A stretch of DNA of 8,729 bases from Actinomycetota bacterium (GCA_016783985.1 JADHVM010000030.1:1-8729), one strand, 5' to 3'; shown: positions 1 to 6,750, numbered from the stretch's first letter. The notes: generated by a model from the letters alone, not told the origin. Numbers and translations: made by a program.

Positions 1-214
1 AATTATTCCTCATTGAAAACCAAAAAACCGGGTCTTTGAATATTTTTATATAATTTGCCAACCCGGTCCATATAGCCAGGTTTTTATAAATATTATAATT
101 TGTAAAACTCAAGCCCACAGATGATATTATTGGAAATGCAATTACTGCTAGATAAATAGCCAAAGCCGGCAAAACAAAGATCATATATGTTGATACCCTT
201 TTGAATTTTTCCAT
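1..214 (-). CDS. Sugar ABC transporter permease, MalF/UgpA type (3' end beyond the left edge)
   Basis: This is the first 71 codons of an inner-membrane permease, cut by the left window edge; it is expected to form half of the transmembrane channel of a carbohydrate importer. The start is the ATG at 214-212, preceded by an AAGGAT ribosome binding site about a dozen bases upstream. Residues about 10-35 form a first membrane helix (FVLPALAIYLAVIAFPIIS). It is followed by a periplasmic stretch with the pattern TGLANYIKIFKDPVFWFSM, typical of the segment after TM1 in MalF/UgpA-type permeases (usual form: W-x-GLxNYxxLFxDPxFW). It lies downstream of SBP2 with a strong hairpin between them and is probably the partner of SBP2. 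The EAA loop that would confirm the family lies outside the window. Family assignment is confident; the substrate is unknown. Confidence 0.88.
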   Translation of the reverse strand, partial: MEKFKRVSTYMIFVLPALAIYLAVIAFPIISSVGLSFTNYNIYKNLAIWTGLANYIKIFKDPVFWFSMRNN

Positions 215-244
215 TTTTTATATTCTATCCTTCTATAATATATT

Positions 245-274
245 TAATGGGCACCGCGTATACGGTGCCCATTA
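245..274 (-). other. Intercistronic hairpin between SBP2 and its permease
   Basis: A perfect 12-bp inverted repeat (245-256 with 263-274, six-base loop) has the GC-rich core GGGCACCG/CGGTGCCC. It starts 9 bases after the SBP2 stop codon. On the transcribed minus strand it is followed by TAAATATATTATAG, not by an uninterrupted T-run, so a full terminator is unlikely. The position matches known stem-loops behind malE-type genes, which protect the 3' end of the binding-protein mRNA and let it be made in excess over the membrane subunits. That role is inferred. Confidence 0.7.
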
Positions 275-283
275 TCGGTTACC

Positions 284-1561
284 TTATCGAACTAATTTCA
301 TTGCAGCTTCTATATCTGCCGCTAGTTTTTCAGGTGCAGTATTGCCTAATGCCAATTCCTGGAGACCTATGTTTAATATATTGATTGGTTCACCAGTAAT
401 TTTATCATCAAGTACATAAGTACCACTGTGTTCAGGATAGAAAGCTCCTCTTTTTACTGCCAGTGGCGATATATCATAAGCCGAGAGATCCATAATATAA
501 GTAGGTATCATTCCTTGCTCAATTAATCTGATCTCTGCTGCTTGGGGTCCTGCAAAGAAGTAAATCCATTTCCAGGCAGCATCAGCTTTATCATCTGTAA
601 GACCTGCTTTCATACCAAAACCAGTTGCTGCTACAGTAGAGGTGGAACCGGACTCACCTTTTTGTCCTGCGATATCAGGAAATACAGTAAGCTCAAAATT
701 TTCTTGTTCCTCTTCACTTAAAAGAGGGGCTATGGCGCCTACTCGCCAATCTCCATCAATCATAAACGGACTTCTGCCGGTTGCAAATAAGTTTGGACCA
801 TCTCCATACTCTAACTGGATACTTTGAGGTGGAAGCAAACCAGTATCATACATATCTTTTACAAGTGCAAGAGAATCAACAAACTCTTGATCGGTAAAAG
901 AAGCTTCTCCTGCAATTAATGCATCCAGCCAATCCTGTCCAGCTATTCTTCCTACCAAAGCACTGAATAGACAGGACTGCATAACCCAGGCAGCTTTATT
1001 AGGCATCAAGATAGGATAAAGGCCAGCTTCTTTTATTTTAGGCACCATCGCAACAAGTTCATCGTAGGTCTTAGGAATGGTAAGTCCAAGATCACTAAGT
1101 AGTTTAGTATTAACGTACATAACATGGGTTGCAGTGATTCCAATAGGTAGCTCATAAAGTTTACCATCCCATTGAGGAGCAACAGCAGCAGGAACAAATT
1201 TGTCTTTATCTGGGCCTAGAAATGGATACAGATCTTTAGTAAGCTCATTTCTATAAATTTCAGCACTTCGTCCACCTGGCCACAGATACATAACATCAGG
1301 CAAATCTCTTGCAGCAGCCAGTGCAGCAAGTTTCTGATGGTATGCCTCACCAAAACTATTTTCAATTTTCAATGTGATGTTAGGATATTTAGCATTAAAT
1401 GCTTCCACAGTAGCATCCCAAGCCTTAGCTTCAGGAGAAGTAATATCAAGATAATTAAGCACCGTTAACTCCACTTCTTTTTCTTGACTAAAAACACAAA
1501 CTGATATACTAGAAACAAATACTAAAGCCACAACAAGACAAAATAATTTTTTAAACATCAT
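284..1561 (-). CDS. Extracellular sugar-binding protein SBP2 (ABC transporter, family 1)
   Basis: Periplasmic or surface solute-binding protein of 425 residues, the usual length for family-1 (MalE/UgpB-like) carbohydrate receptors. The start is ATG 1561 with GGGGAGGATAAAA directly upstream. Residues 1-25 form a Sec signal peptide (Lys4-Lys5, hydrophobic core, V-F-S before Q26); the S-V-C sequence near residue 22 is a poor lipobox, so type I cleavage is more likely. The mature part shows family hallmarks: AFNAKYPNITLKIE after the first beta-strand, LPDVMYLWPGG, a GKLYELPIG turn, and MIDGDWRVGAIAPLL in the second lobe. The signal peptide and 5' leader are almost identical to those of SBP1, but the mature parts are only distantly alike, so the pair probably bind different or differently sized sugars. 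The partner permease is probably the partial gene at the left edge. Substrate unknown. Confidence 0.93.
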   Translation of the reverse strand: MMFKKLFCLVVALVFVSSISVCVFSQEKEVELTVLNYLDITSPEAKAWDATVEAFNAKYPNITLKIENSFGEAYHQKLAALAAARDLPDVMYLWPGGRSAEIYRNELTKDLYPFLGPDKDKFVPAAVAPQWDGKLYELPIGITATHVMYVNTKLLSDLGLTIPKTYDELVAMVPKIKEAGLYPILMPNKAAWVMQSCLFSALVGRIAGQDWLDALIAGEASFTDQEFVDSLALVKDMYDTGLLPPQSIQLEYGDGPNLFATGRSPFMIDGDWRVGAIAPLLSEEEQENFELTVFPDIAGQKGESGSTSTVAATGFGMKAGLTDDKADAAWKWIYFFAGPQAAEIRLIEQGMIPTYIMDLSAYDISPLAVKRGAFYPEHSGTYVLDDKITGEPINILNIGLQELALGNTAPEKLAADIEAAMKLVR

Positions 1562-1634
1562 TTTTATCCTCCCCTATTTTTTATTTACATAAAGAAATTG
1601 GAAAAAATATTGGATTTAATTTTATTTCAAATAG

Positions 1635-1643
1635 CCTCCTTTC
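1635..1643 (-). promoter_or_regulatory. Stand-alone Shine-Dalgarno (STAB-SD-like) in leader copy 2
   Basis: GAAAGGAGG on the minus strand, about 73 bases upstream of the SBP2 start codon and not followed by any ORF of useful length (only TTG-AAA-TAA). It lies at the end of a purine-rich stretch, 1635-1662, broken by a single T on that strand. The same sequence is a known mRNA-stabilising ribosome-binding element in Bacillus thuringiensis cry genes. The role here is inferred. Confidence 0.45.
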
Positions 1644-1739
1644 TTTATTTCTCCCTTTCTCCAAATAAAAGGAAGATCTCTATTTCTTTAACCTAAACAA
1701 TAGTCTTTTTAATTAAACAAAACATATATTTTAACAGAT

Positions 1740-1769
1740 AATATATCTTAACCATAAAAATTTCGTAAA
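1740..1769 (-). promoter_or_regulatory. Possible promoter in leader copy 2
   Basis: TTTACG (1769-1764) and TATATT (1745-1740) are separated by 18 bases on the minus strand: a fair -10 box and a weak -35 box. Both are conserved in the other leader copy. The -35 candidate sits at the extreme edge of the duplicated segment. If it works, SBP2 could be transcribed independently of the upstream permeases. In AT-rich DNA such matches are common, so confidence is low. Confidence 0.35.
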
Positions 1770-1878
1770 AAATTATTTTAAAAACTTGTTTAATTTTACA
1801 TTCTTTTTCTGTAAGAGTCATAGCAGAAAGTAGATTTTCCAATTTATTTTTATTTCCGTTTCTCAATTTTAAAAACAT
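1770..1878 (-). pseudogene. Fragment resembling the start of a GH3 beta-glycosidase
   Basis: An ATG at 1878 opens 36 codons before the leader repeat begins. Residues 13-25 read LENLLSAMTLTEK, which closely fits the conserved opening of glycoside hydrolase family 3 enzymes (typically R/K-V-E-D-L-L-S-R-M-T-L-E-E-K). After this motif the sequence (ECKIKQVF) no longer follows the family, and at 1769 it runs into the duplicated leader. The frame continues into that leader to a stop at 1693 with low-complexity sequence. No ribosome binding site precedes the ATG. I read it as the broken 5' end of a GH3 gene that once followed the MalG-type permease, a common position for such enzymes in sugar-uptake operons. 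The match covers only about 14 residues, so chance is not excluded. Confidence 0.45.
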
Positions 1879-1952
1879 TTTTTAATAATTAATACTACTT
1901 GTAAATTTAAAAGATTATTTATATTGTTTTCTAATGTTGATAACAGAAGAAA

Positions 1953-2786
1953 TTATCCTTTTAGTGCTCCCGAAGACAACCCCTTTATAAACTGGCGAGA
2001 CATAATCAAATAAAAAATAATTACAGGTAGTGAAGCAGCAGTCAAGACTGAAAAAATCAATCCAAAATTAGTCTCATATTGTCCATATAATAGTGCAGTT
2101 GCCAAAGGAATGGTCTTCACATTATCTGTCCTAACTAATAATAATGGGAACCAGAAATCATTCCAAATTGGTATGAAATTGATAATAGCTACAGCAGCTA
2201 AAGCCGGCCGAATTAGAGGAAGTATTATTCTAAGAAATATTTTAGGCTCGCTGCAGCCATCTATTCTGGCTGAATTGCTTAACTCTTCGGGAATCAACCT
2301 GATAAAATCAGTAAGAATAAACACCCCAAATGGTATGCCCATAGCTACATAAACTATTATTAATGCAGCTAGAGTATCAAATATATGCAGACCAAGCATA
2401 ATTCTAATTATACCAATAGTCCCCAGCTTGATCGGAATTATTAAACCGGCAATAAAATAAAAATAAAGAAATCTGCTTCCAATAAATCTATACTTGGCTA
2501 ATACATATGAAATAAGAGATGAAAGAGCTAAAATTATTAAAAGTGATGTAAGCGTAACTATAATACTATTTCTGAAATAAATTAAATAATTCGATATTTT
2601 AAAAAGATGTATATAGCTATCCAGATTAAATGATTGAGGTAAACTATATGGTCTTGTAAATATTTCTCTATTTTCCTTTAACGATGTTATAATCATTAAA
2701 AAAATTGGAGAGAATATACTCATAGAATATATTATTAAAATAACATATAAAAGTGTTCTTACTGTTCCATTCTTAAACTTAATCAT
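1953..2786 (-). CDS. Sugar ABC transporter permease, MalG/UgpE type
   Basis: Inner-membrane permease of 277 residues, the normal size for the MalG-type subunit of carbohydrate importers. The start is ATG 2786 with AAGGAAAGG upstream. About six membrane helices are visible (around residues 11-34, 72-96, 104-128, 137-158, 194-216 and 242-264). The cytoplasmic EAA loop that docks on the ATPase is at 167-194, with EEL...D176-G177...LP at 189-190. The C-terminus FIKGLSSGALKG is typical of the MalG branch (FIxGLTxGAVKG). It lies 50 bases after the MalF-type gene and should pair with it to form the channel served by SBP1. No ATPase follows in this window; many such systems share one encoded elsewhere. 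Substrate unknown. Confidence 0.93.
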   Translation of the reverse strand: MIKFKNGTVRTLLYVILIIYSMSIFSPIFLMIITSLKENREIFTRPYSLPQSFNLDSYIHLFKISNYLIYFRNSIIVTLTSLLIILALSSLISYVLAKYRFIGSRFLYFYFIAGLIIPIKLGTIGIIRIMLGLHIFDTLAALIIVYVAMGIPFGVFILTDFIRLIPEELSNSARIDGCSEPKIFLRIILPLIRPALAAVAIINFIPIWNDFWFPLLLVRTDNVKTIPLATALLYGQYETNFGLIFSVLTAASLPVIIFYLIMSRQFIKGLSSGALKG

Positions 2787-2836
2787 CTATACCTTTCCTT
2801 ATTAATTTAATACCAAAATATAGTTATAACTAATCA

Positions 2837-3775
2837 CTACTCTATTCCTTCTCCTTTCCTCCCTATACCCTTCATTCTGAATGCAAACAATAAAAGTAGA
2901 ACTCCTATGGTTACTATAAAAAATATTATAGTGGCTACAGTAGCTCCCATGCCCATACCCCAGCCACCTCTTCCGATTGGGAAAAATGCTGCTCTATAAA
3001 ATAATGAACCAAATAAGTCAGTACCATACCGTGGATTTGCATAAGGACTAGTCATAGCATAAACAATATCAAATTGTGTAAAATCACCAATAAAGATTAG
3101 TATCGTAACTATTCCGACAATAGGTAGAATTGAAGGAAATATTATATGTCTAATCTCAGCTAAAGGCCCGGCACCATCTATTTTTGCAGCCTCTAAAATC
3201 TCACTATCTATAGCATCGATACCTGCGGTATAAAATATGATTGACGTACCCAAATACTGCCAGCTTGTAACAATAGCTATTACCACCAATGCTATTGATG
3301 GGGTACCAAGCCAGGGTCTTACTAAAAATCCCAGTCTTATTGCTTCAAGAAATTTATCAAAAATTCCCCAGATAGGATTTAGAATTAAAGTAAATAGAAA
3401 CCCTGCTACCAGTACTGATAATGTAGTTGGCAGGAAGCCTATTCGTCGGAAAAATGTACTTCCAGCAAATCTTCTTGTTACCAATACTGCTATAAAAAAC
3501 CCGATAACATTTTGAAAAAAAGTCACTATTAAGAAAAACTTTACCGTGTTCCTAAAAGCACCAAAAAATCTTTCATTGTATGGGGTTTGAGTAAAAAGCT
3601 GTATATAATTTTGAAATCCAACAAATTCTTTTGGAACTATACCTGGACCACCATATAAACTATAAAATATAGAACTTAATATGGGGGCAACTAAAAAAGC
3701 GGTATATATAATAAAACCCCCTGCTAGAAAAAGAAGAATAAAATATCTTTTTTTCTTCCTAAAAACTTCTGTCAT
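2837..3775 (-). CDS. Sugar ABC transporter permease, MalF/UgpA type
   Basis: Inner-membrane permease of 312 residues from the start chosen here. I prefer ATG 3775 because AAGGAG lies 7 bases upstream; the frame stays open to a TTG at 3814 (325 residues), but that start has no ribosome binding site. Six membrane helices are visible, at about 13-38, 75-100, 112-133, 160-184, 211-234 and 275-300. The post-TM1 segment contains FVGFQNYIQLF, typical of the MalF/UgpA branch. The EAA loop is E195-A-A-K-I-D200-G201...FPSILP218. It sits between SBP1 and the MalG-type gene, in the order receptor - MalF - MalG that is standard for these importers. It should form a heterodimer with the downstream permease. 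Substrate unknown. Confidence 0.93.
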   Translation of the reverse strand: MTEVFRKKKRYFILLFLAGGFIIYTAFLVAPILSSIFYSLYGGPGIVPKEFVGFQNYIQLFTQTPYNERFFGAFRNTVKFFLIVTFFQNVIGFFIAVLVTRRFAGSTFFRRIGFLPTTLSVLVAGFLFTLILNPIWGIFDKFLEAIRLGFLVRPWLGTPSIALVVIAIVTSWQYLGTSIIFYTAGIDAIDSEILEAAKIDGAGPLAEIRHIIFPSILPIVGIVTILIFIGDFTQFDIVYAMTSPYANPRYGTDLFGSLFYRAAFFPIGRGGWGMGMGATVATIIFFIVTIGVLLLLFAFRMKGIGRKGEGIE

Positions 3776-3845
3776 AAATTTCTCCTTATAACCAGCTATA
3801 CTTTCTATCAACAAGAATAAATAACATACCTACTATTGCATTTAT

Positions 3846-3886
3846 ATAAATTGTCCTGGTAGGTTAAATCTACCAGAACAATTTAT
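3846..3886 (-). other. Intercistronic hairpin between SBP1 and the MalF-type permease
   Basis: A 17-bp stem with one mismatch (3846-3862 with 3870-3886, seven-base loop) is centred on CTGGTAG/CTACCAG. It begins about 30 bases after the SBP1 stop. On the minus strand it is followed by ATAAATGCAATAG, without a proper T-run, so it looks like an mRNA-stabilising or processing element, or at most a leaky terminator. It occupies the same place as the hairpin after SBP2, though the two sequences are unrelated. The rest of the 142-bp gap (3776-3917) shows only the permease ribosome binding site. Confidence 0.7.
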
Positions 3887-3917
3887 TTCTACTATAAATA
3901 GAGATCAGATACCTATA

Positions 3918-5195
3918 CTACTGCTGTAAAGGTTTATACCATTGTTCTAGGCCATCTTCAACATAAGCTGCTGCCTCTTTAGGAGTAGAAACATCAGTTA
4001 AAAGATTAACCATGGTGTCACACATCAAGTCATATCCGGAAGGTACACCAGATGCTAACTTCTCCCAAGTAGTTCTAATAGTTATATCTGCACCACTTGT
4101 AGCATTAATCATTTCTTTGGCTAGTGAATTTGTTAGCGAATAATCTCCTGGCACATATGAGAAGAAGCCTGGTAATTCATCCATTAATAACCCAGCAAAT
4201 TCTGGAGTAGCGAGCCAATTTGCATATGCCAAAGCTGCTTCAAGATTTTTTGAATCCTTATTTACTCCTAAGCCACAATCAACGTGGAAACAAATGGATA
4301 CAGTATCGCCTGCATTTTCAACTGGTGGTGCGAACCAACCTATATCAGTTAATCCAAGCCCCTCAAACGTGGCTATCTCCCATGATCCACCTATATACAT
4401 AGCAGCTTGTCCTGTTCCAAATAACTGCTGCTGACCAACATAATCAATAGATTCATAACCATCGGGGAAGAAAGGCTGCAGTTCATCCATAGCTTCAAAT
4501 GCCTTTACAAATGGCTCATCAGTCATTTTCATTTCTCCAGCCACAAGAGCCTGCCTGCTTGCTTCACCACCATAGAAATTGGCACCTAATCCACTATACA
4601 TAACTTCATATAAGTCCCATCTATCGTTAGTGCCCTGAGCAATTGCAATCTCTCCTTTATCTTTTAATGTCTGACAGATATCAAGAAGTTCTGCCCATGT
4701 TGCCGGCTCTGTTAAACCATATTGATCAAATATAGCCTTATTGTAATAAATTCCATGAGTTACACCGGCAATTGGTACCCCATATATAACACCATCATCT
4801 GTAGCCCAGGCATTTATAGCTGCGGCAGGAAAGTCTGCTAATGCTGGTACTTTATCATTTAGTTCAGCCAGATAACCGTCCTTATAAACAGCTTCTCCAT
4901 TATCAAAAGAACGTAAATACATTACATCCGGTCCTACTCCAGTCTCTAGAGAAAAAGATAGCTGTGCATCATACTCGGTGTTCTTTACGGGCTGAAAATC
5001 AATAGTTACATTTGGATATTTTTCCGTAAATGCAGAATTTATTTTCTTCATTAAATCGATATCCTCAGTTCTCCAGCTAGCAAATACAAGTTTTACAGGT
5101 TTTCCTCCTGCAATTTCTTGACTAAAAACACAAACTGATATACTCGAAACAAATACTAAAGCCACAACAAGACAAAATAATTTTTTAAACATCAT
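3918..5195 (-). CDS. Extracellular sugar-binding protein SBP1 (ABC transporter, family 1)
   Basis: Solute receptor of 425 residues for the importer formed with the two following permeases. The start is ATG 5195, preceded by GGGAGGATAAAA; a second ATG follows immediately. Residues 1-25 are a Sec signal peptide identical to that of SBP2, with a likely cut at V-F-S/Q. The mature domain has family-1 hallmarks: AFTEKYPNVTIDFQ, GPDVMYLRS, the VIYGVPIAGVTHGIYYNKAIF hinge region, TWAELLDICQTLKDKG, and AMYIGGSWEIATF in the second lobe. The C-terminus (VEDGLEQWYKPLQQ) is complete. Beyond residue 27 it differs strongly from SBP2. It lies directly behind the ROK repressor and the leader segment, so it is the first structural gene and likely the most highly expressed. 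Binding specificity cannot be read from the sequence. Confidence 0.94.
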   Translation of the reverse strand: MMFKKLFCLVVALVFVSSISVCVFSQEIAGGKPVKLVFASWRTEDIDLMKKINSAFTEKYPNVTIDFQPVKNTEYDAQLSFSLETGVGPDVMYLRSFDNGEAVYKDGYLAELNDKVPALADFPAAAINAWATDDGVIYGVPIAGVTHGIYYNKAIFDQYGLTEPATWAELLDICQTLKDKGEIAIAQGTNDRWDLYEVMYSGLGANFYGGEASRQALVAGEMKMTDEPFVKAFEAMDELQPFFPDGYESIDYVGQQQLFGTGQAAMYIGGSWEIATFEGLGLTDIGWFAPPVENAGDTVSICFHVDCGLGVNKDSKNLEAALAYANWLATPEFAGLLMDELPGFFSYVPGDYSLTNSLAKEMINATSGADITIRTTWEKLASGVPSGYDLMCDTMVNLLTDVSTPKEAAAYVEDGLEQWYKPLQQ

Positions 5196-5269
5196 TTTTA
5201 TCCTCCCGTATTTTTTATTTACATAAAGAAATTGGAAAAAATATTGGATTTAATTTTATTTCAAAATAA

Positions 5270-5278
5270 CCTCCTTTC
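5270..5278 (-). promoter_or_regulatory. Stand-alone Shine-Dalgarno (STAB-SD-like) in leader copy 1
   Basis: GAAAGGAGG on the minus strand, about 74 bases upstream of the SBP1 start. It is kept unchanged in both leader copies although the bases on either side carry several of the differences between the copies. No coding sequence follows it apart from TTG-AAA-TAA. A ribosome-bound mRNA-stabilising element is the best guess; direct evidence is lacking. Confidence 0.45.
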
Positions 5279-5338
5279 TCTTTTTTTCTCCCTTTCTCCA
5301 AATAAAAGGAAGATCTCTATTTCTTTAACCTAAACAAT

Positions 5339-5355
5339 AGTCTTTTTAATTAAAC
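5339..5355. promoter_or_regulatory. Operator-like palindrome in leader copy 1 (also at 1702-1718)
   Basis: AGTCTTTTTAATTAAAC on the plus strand contains the perfect palindrome TTTAATTAAA and resembles the GTTTAATTAAAC core seen in operators of XylR-type ROK repressors. A related sequence, AGTCTCTTTAAAAAAAG (13 of 17 bases equal), lies at 6664-6680, overlapping the ROK -10 box and start site. It lies just downstream of the promoter-like pair in the leader. It is therefore a candidate ROK binding site; the AT-rich composition makes chance similarity quite possible. Confidence 0.35.
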
Positions 5356-5376
5356 AAAACATATATTTTAACAGAT

Positions 5377-5406
5377 AATATATCCTAGCCATAAAAATTT
5401 CGTAAA
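5377..5406 (-). promoter_or_regulatory. Possible promoter for SBP1 in leader copy 1
   Basis: TTTACG (5406-5401) and TATATT (5382-5377), 18 bases apart, are identical in the second leader copy. The -10 candidate matches five of six consensus bases and the -35 candidate four. Start of transcription near 5370 would give a 5' untranslated region of about 175 bases. Weak by sequence alone; read-through from the ROK promoter is also likely since no terminator follows the ROK gene. Confidence 0.35.
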
Positions 5407-6615
5407 TCAAGAAGAAATAGAGAAATGAAATATCTCCTGTAAAGGAATAGTTGCAGCGGCAATCATTCTAAAATCATCTCTCAAAGAAGTCGAACAAATT
5501 TCTAGTTTATTAGTTAAAATAGTCAGAGCTTGTTTAAACACTAATTTCTTTACCTGGGAAAGCAGAAAATGATTATCATAAGCAACCTTTCCTCCTAAAA
5601 TGATTATATCTGGATTTAATAAATTAACCAGATTAACCATCCCGGTTGCAAGATATGCCGCAGTATCCTTCATAATTTCTTTTGCTAATTGATCATTTTT
5701 TTTCAATGCATCACGAAAAATAGAGGGGGTAATTCGACTTATATCACCTTTTACTAACTCCGACATCATTGTAGGTTTTCCTTGTGCTACAGAAGACAAT
5801 ACTTTAGAGCAGATAGCAGGCCAGCTTACATAATTTTCAAGACAGCCTGTATTCCCACAATCACAGGGAATACCATTTCTATCTATACTTGTATGACCGA
5901 CTTCTCCTGCTCCTCCCCTACAGCCGCGAAAGATAGATCCATTTACTATAATCCCAGCCCCAACTCCATCACCAATTGTAATATAAATTAAATTTTTAAA
6001 TTTTCTATATGCTCCAAATCGTTTTTCAGCTAACGCAATCGCATTGGCATCATTTTCTAACCAAGTTTTTAGTTTGAATTGTTTTTCCACCATTTCTTTC
6101 AAAGGAATATTTTTTAATTTCAATTTTGTATTTTCATAAATTATGCCTTTGTCTACATTAATAATTCCAGGAGAGATAATAGAAATCCCGATGCATTTGG
6201 TTAAATCGGAATACTCTTCTAAAAACTGGCCAATTGACTTTAAAAAATAATCAATCAACAATTCACCTGTTAAATTATGGATAGGAAATACTTTTTGTTT
6301 GCGAGATTTTGCTTCCAAATTCATTTCAGCAATTTTAATGGATGAATTAGCAATAGCAACTCCAATAATAAATCTACTTTCTGGAGAAAATTGAATAAGA
6401 ATGGGTTTTCTGCCACCACTAGACTCCCCTACACTCGCTTCACACACCAACTCCTGCTGAAGCAATTTTCTTACTGCAGCAGTCACCGTTGTAGGACTTA
6501 TTTTATTTCTTTTAGCGATTTCACTGCGGGAAATAGGACCATGATGCCGTATCGTCCTAAGTATTATAGATCTATTTAATTCTTGAATTAATTTCAAATC
6601 CCCGGTTCTCTGCAT
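5407..6615 (-). CDS. ROK-family transcriptional repressor (NagC/XylR type)
   Basis: Sugar-responsive DNA-binding regulator of 402 residues, normal for ROK repressors. The start is ATG 6615 with AAAGGA eight bases upstream. Residues about 8-60 are a winged helix-turn-helix ([25 protein letters not shown]), followed by the linker GGRKP at 67-71. The ROK sugar domain follows: ENDAN at 187-191, GDGVGAG at 215-221, GEVGH at 237-241 and the zinc knuckle [10 protein letters not shown] at 251-260 (probable ligands H241, C251, C253, C258). The DxGGT phosphate motif expected near residue 86 is replaced by AIANSS, so it should sense a sugar rather than phosphorylate it. It is placed immediately before the transport genes and reads in the same direction, so it most likely controls them and itself. 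The inducer is unknown; a XylR-like function is only suggested by the palindrome in the leader. Confidence 0.94.
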   Translation of the reverse strand: MQRTGDLKLIQELNRSIILRTIRHHGPISRSEIAKRNKISPTTVTAAVRKLLQQELVCEASVGESSGGRKPILIQFSPESRFIIGVAIANSSIKIAEMNLEAKSRKQKVFPIHNLTGELLIDYFLKSIGQFLEEYSDLTKCIGISIISPGIINVDKGIIYENTKLKLKNIPLKEMVEKQFKLKTWLENDANAIALAEKRFGAYRKFKNLIYITIGDGVGAGIIVNGSIFRGCRGGAGEVGHTSIDRNGIPCDCGNTGCLENYVSWPAICSKVLSSVAQGKPTMMSELVKGDISRITPSIFRDALKKNDQLAKEIMKDTAAYLATGMVNLVNLLNPDIIILGGKVAYDNHFLLSQVKKLVFKQALTILTNKLEICSTSLRDDFRMIAAATIPLQEIFHFSISS

Positions 6616-6653
6616 TTAATTAGTCCTTTATTCATAAACTTTCTTTTTCCAAT

Positions 6654-6667
6654 GACTTTATTAAGTC
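6654..6667. promoter_or_regulatory. Inverted repeat downstream of the ROK promoter
   Basis: GACTT-TATT-AAGTC is a perfect 5-bp inverted repeat just downstream of the expected ROK transcription start (near 6672). A repressor bound here, or on the overlapping element at 6664-6680, would block transcription, as expected for autoregulation. The binding protein is inferred. Confidence 0.35.
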
Positions 6668-6678
6668 TCTTTAAAAAA

Positions 6679-6707
6679 AGAATACACTATCTTATATTTT
6701 TTGTCAA
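6679..6707 (-). promoter_or_regulatory. Sigma-70 promoter of the ROK gene
   Basis: On the minus strand TTGACA (6707-6702) is followed after exactly 17 bases by TATTCT (6684-6679). The -35 box is perfect and the -10 box matches four of six consensus bases. The ATG of the ROK gene lies about 57 bases beyond the expected start site. It is the best-looking promoter for the sugar locus and could also serve the transport genes by read-through. Confidence 0.75.
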
Positions 6708-6750
6708 TAATAATTCTTAAAAAAATCCAATAAACTTTTGATTTATTAGC

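Larger units (their letters stand above)
1480..1769 (-). repeat. Leader cassette, copy 2 (non-coding leader plus signal-peptide codons)
   Basis: 290 bases matching 5114-5406 with about six substitutions and three missing bases (roughly 97% identity by eye). Read on the minus strand it contains a TTTACG/TATATT promoter-like pair at its very start, an AT-rich palindrome, a purine-rich tract with GAAAGGAGG, the ribosome binding site and the first 27 codons of SBP2. The only difference inside the coding part that I found (1511 versus 5145) is silent (TCT versus TCG, Ser). Similarity stops abruptly at both ends. The bases at 1562-1769, plus the GH3-like fragment and AT-rich DNA at 1770-1952, make up the 391-bp gap between SBP2 and the MalG-type permease. 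Confidence 0.95.
5114..5406 (-). repeat. Leader cassette, copy 1 (non-coding leader plus signal-peptide codons)
   Basis: 293 bases that recur at 1480-1769. On the minus strand the segment starts with the base immediately after the TGA stop of the ROK gene and ends after codon 27 of SBP1. It therefore fills the whole 211-base intergenic region (5196-5406), which holds no gene. It contains the promoter-like pair, the palindrome around TTTAATTAAA, a 30-base uninterrupted purine tract (5270-5299, minus strand) and the ribosome binding site. CTTCCTTT (5314-5307, minus strand) could pair with the downstream AAAGGGAG or AAAGGAGG, allowing alternative mRNA folds. Such a switch is speculation. Confidence 0.95.

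Noticed and set aside
201..827. Plus-strand ORFs opposite SBP2 (and similar ones opposite the permeases, SBP1, ROK and flavodoxin genes)
   Set aside because: They lie antisense to well-supported genes, show no recognisable family patterns or ribosome binding sites, and have shadow-frame composition.
1693..1878. Intact small protein of 61 residues
   Set aside because: Only its first 36 codons are unique DNA and resemble a GH3 start; the rest is the translated non-coding leader repeat, and no ribosome binding site is present. Treated as a pseudogene fragment.
3776..3814. Longer N-terminus of the MalF-type permease starting at TTG 3814
   Set aside because: The TTG has no ribosome binding site, whereas ATG 3775 has AAGGAG at ideal distance and gives a normal permease N-terminus.
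1480..5406. Leader repeats as ends of an insertion sequence or transposon
   Set aside because: The copies are direct repeats containing coding sequence of the receptors; there is no transposase, terminal inverted repeat or target duplication visible.
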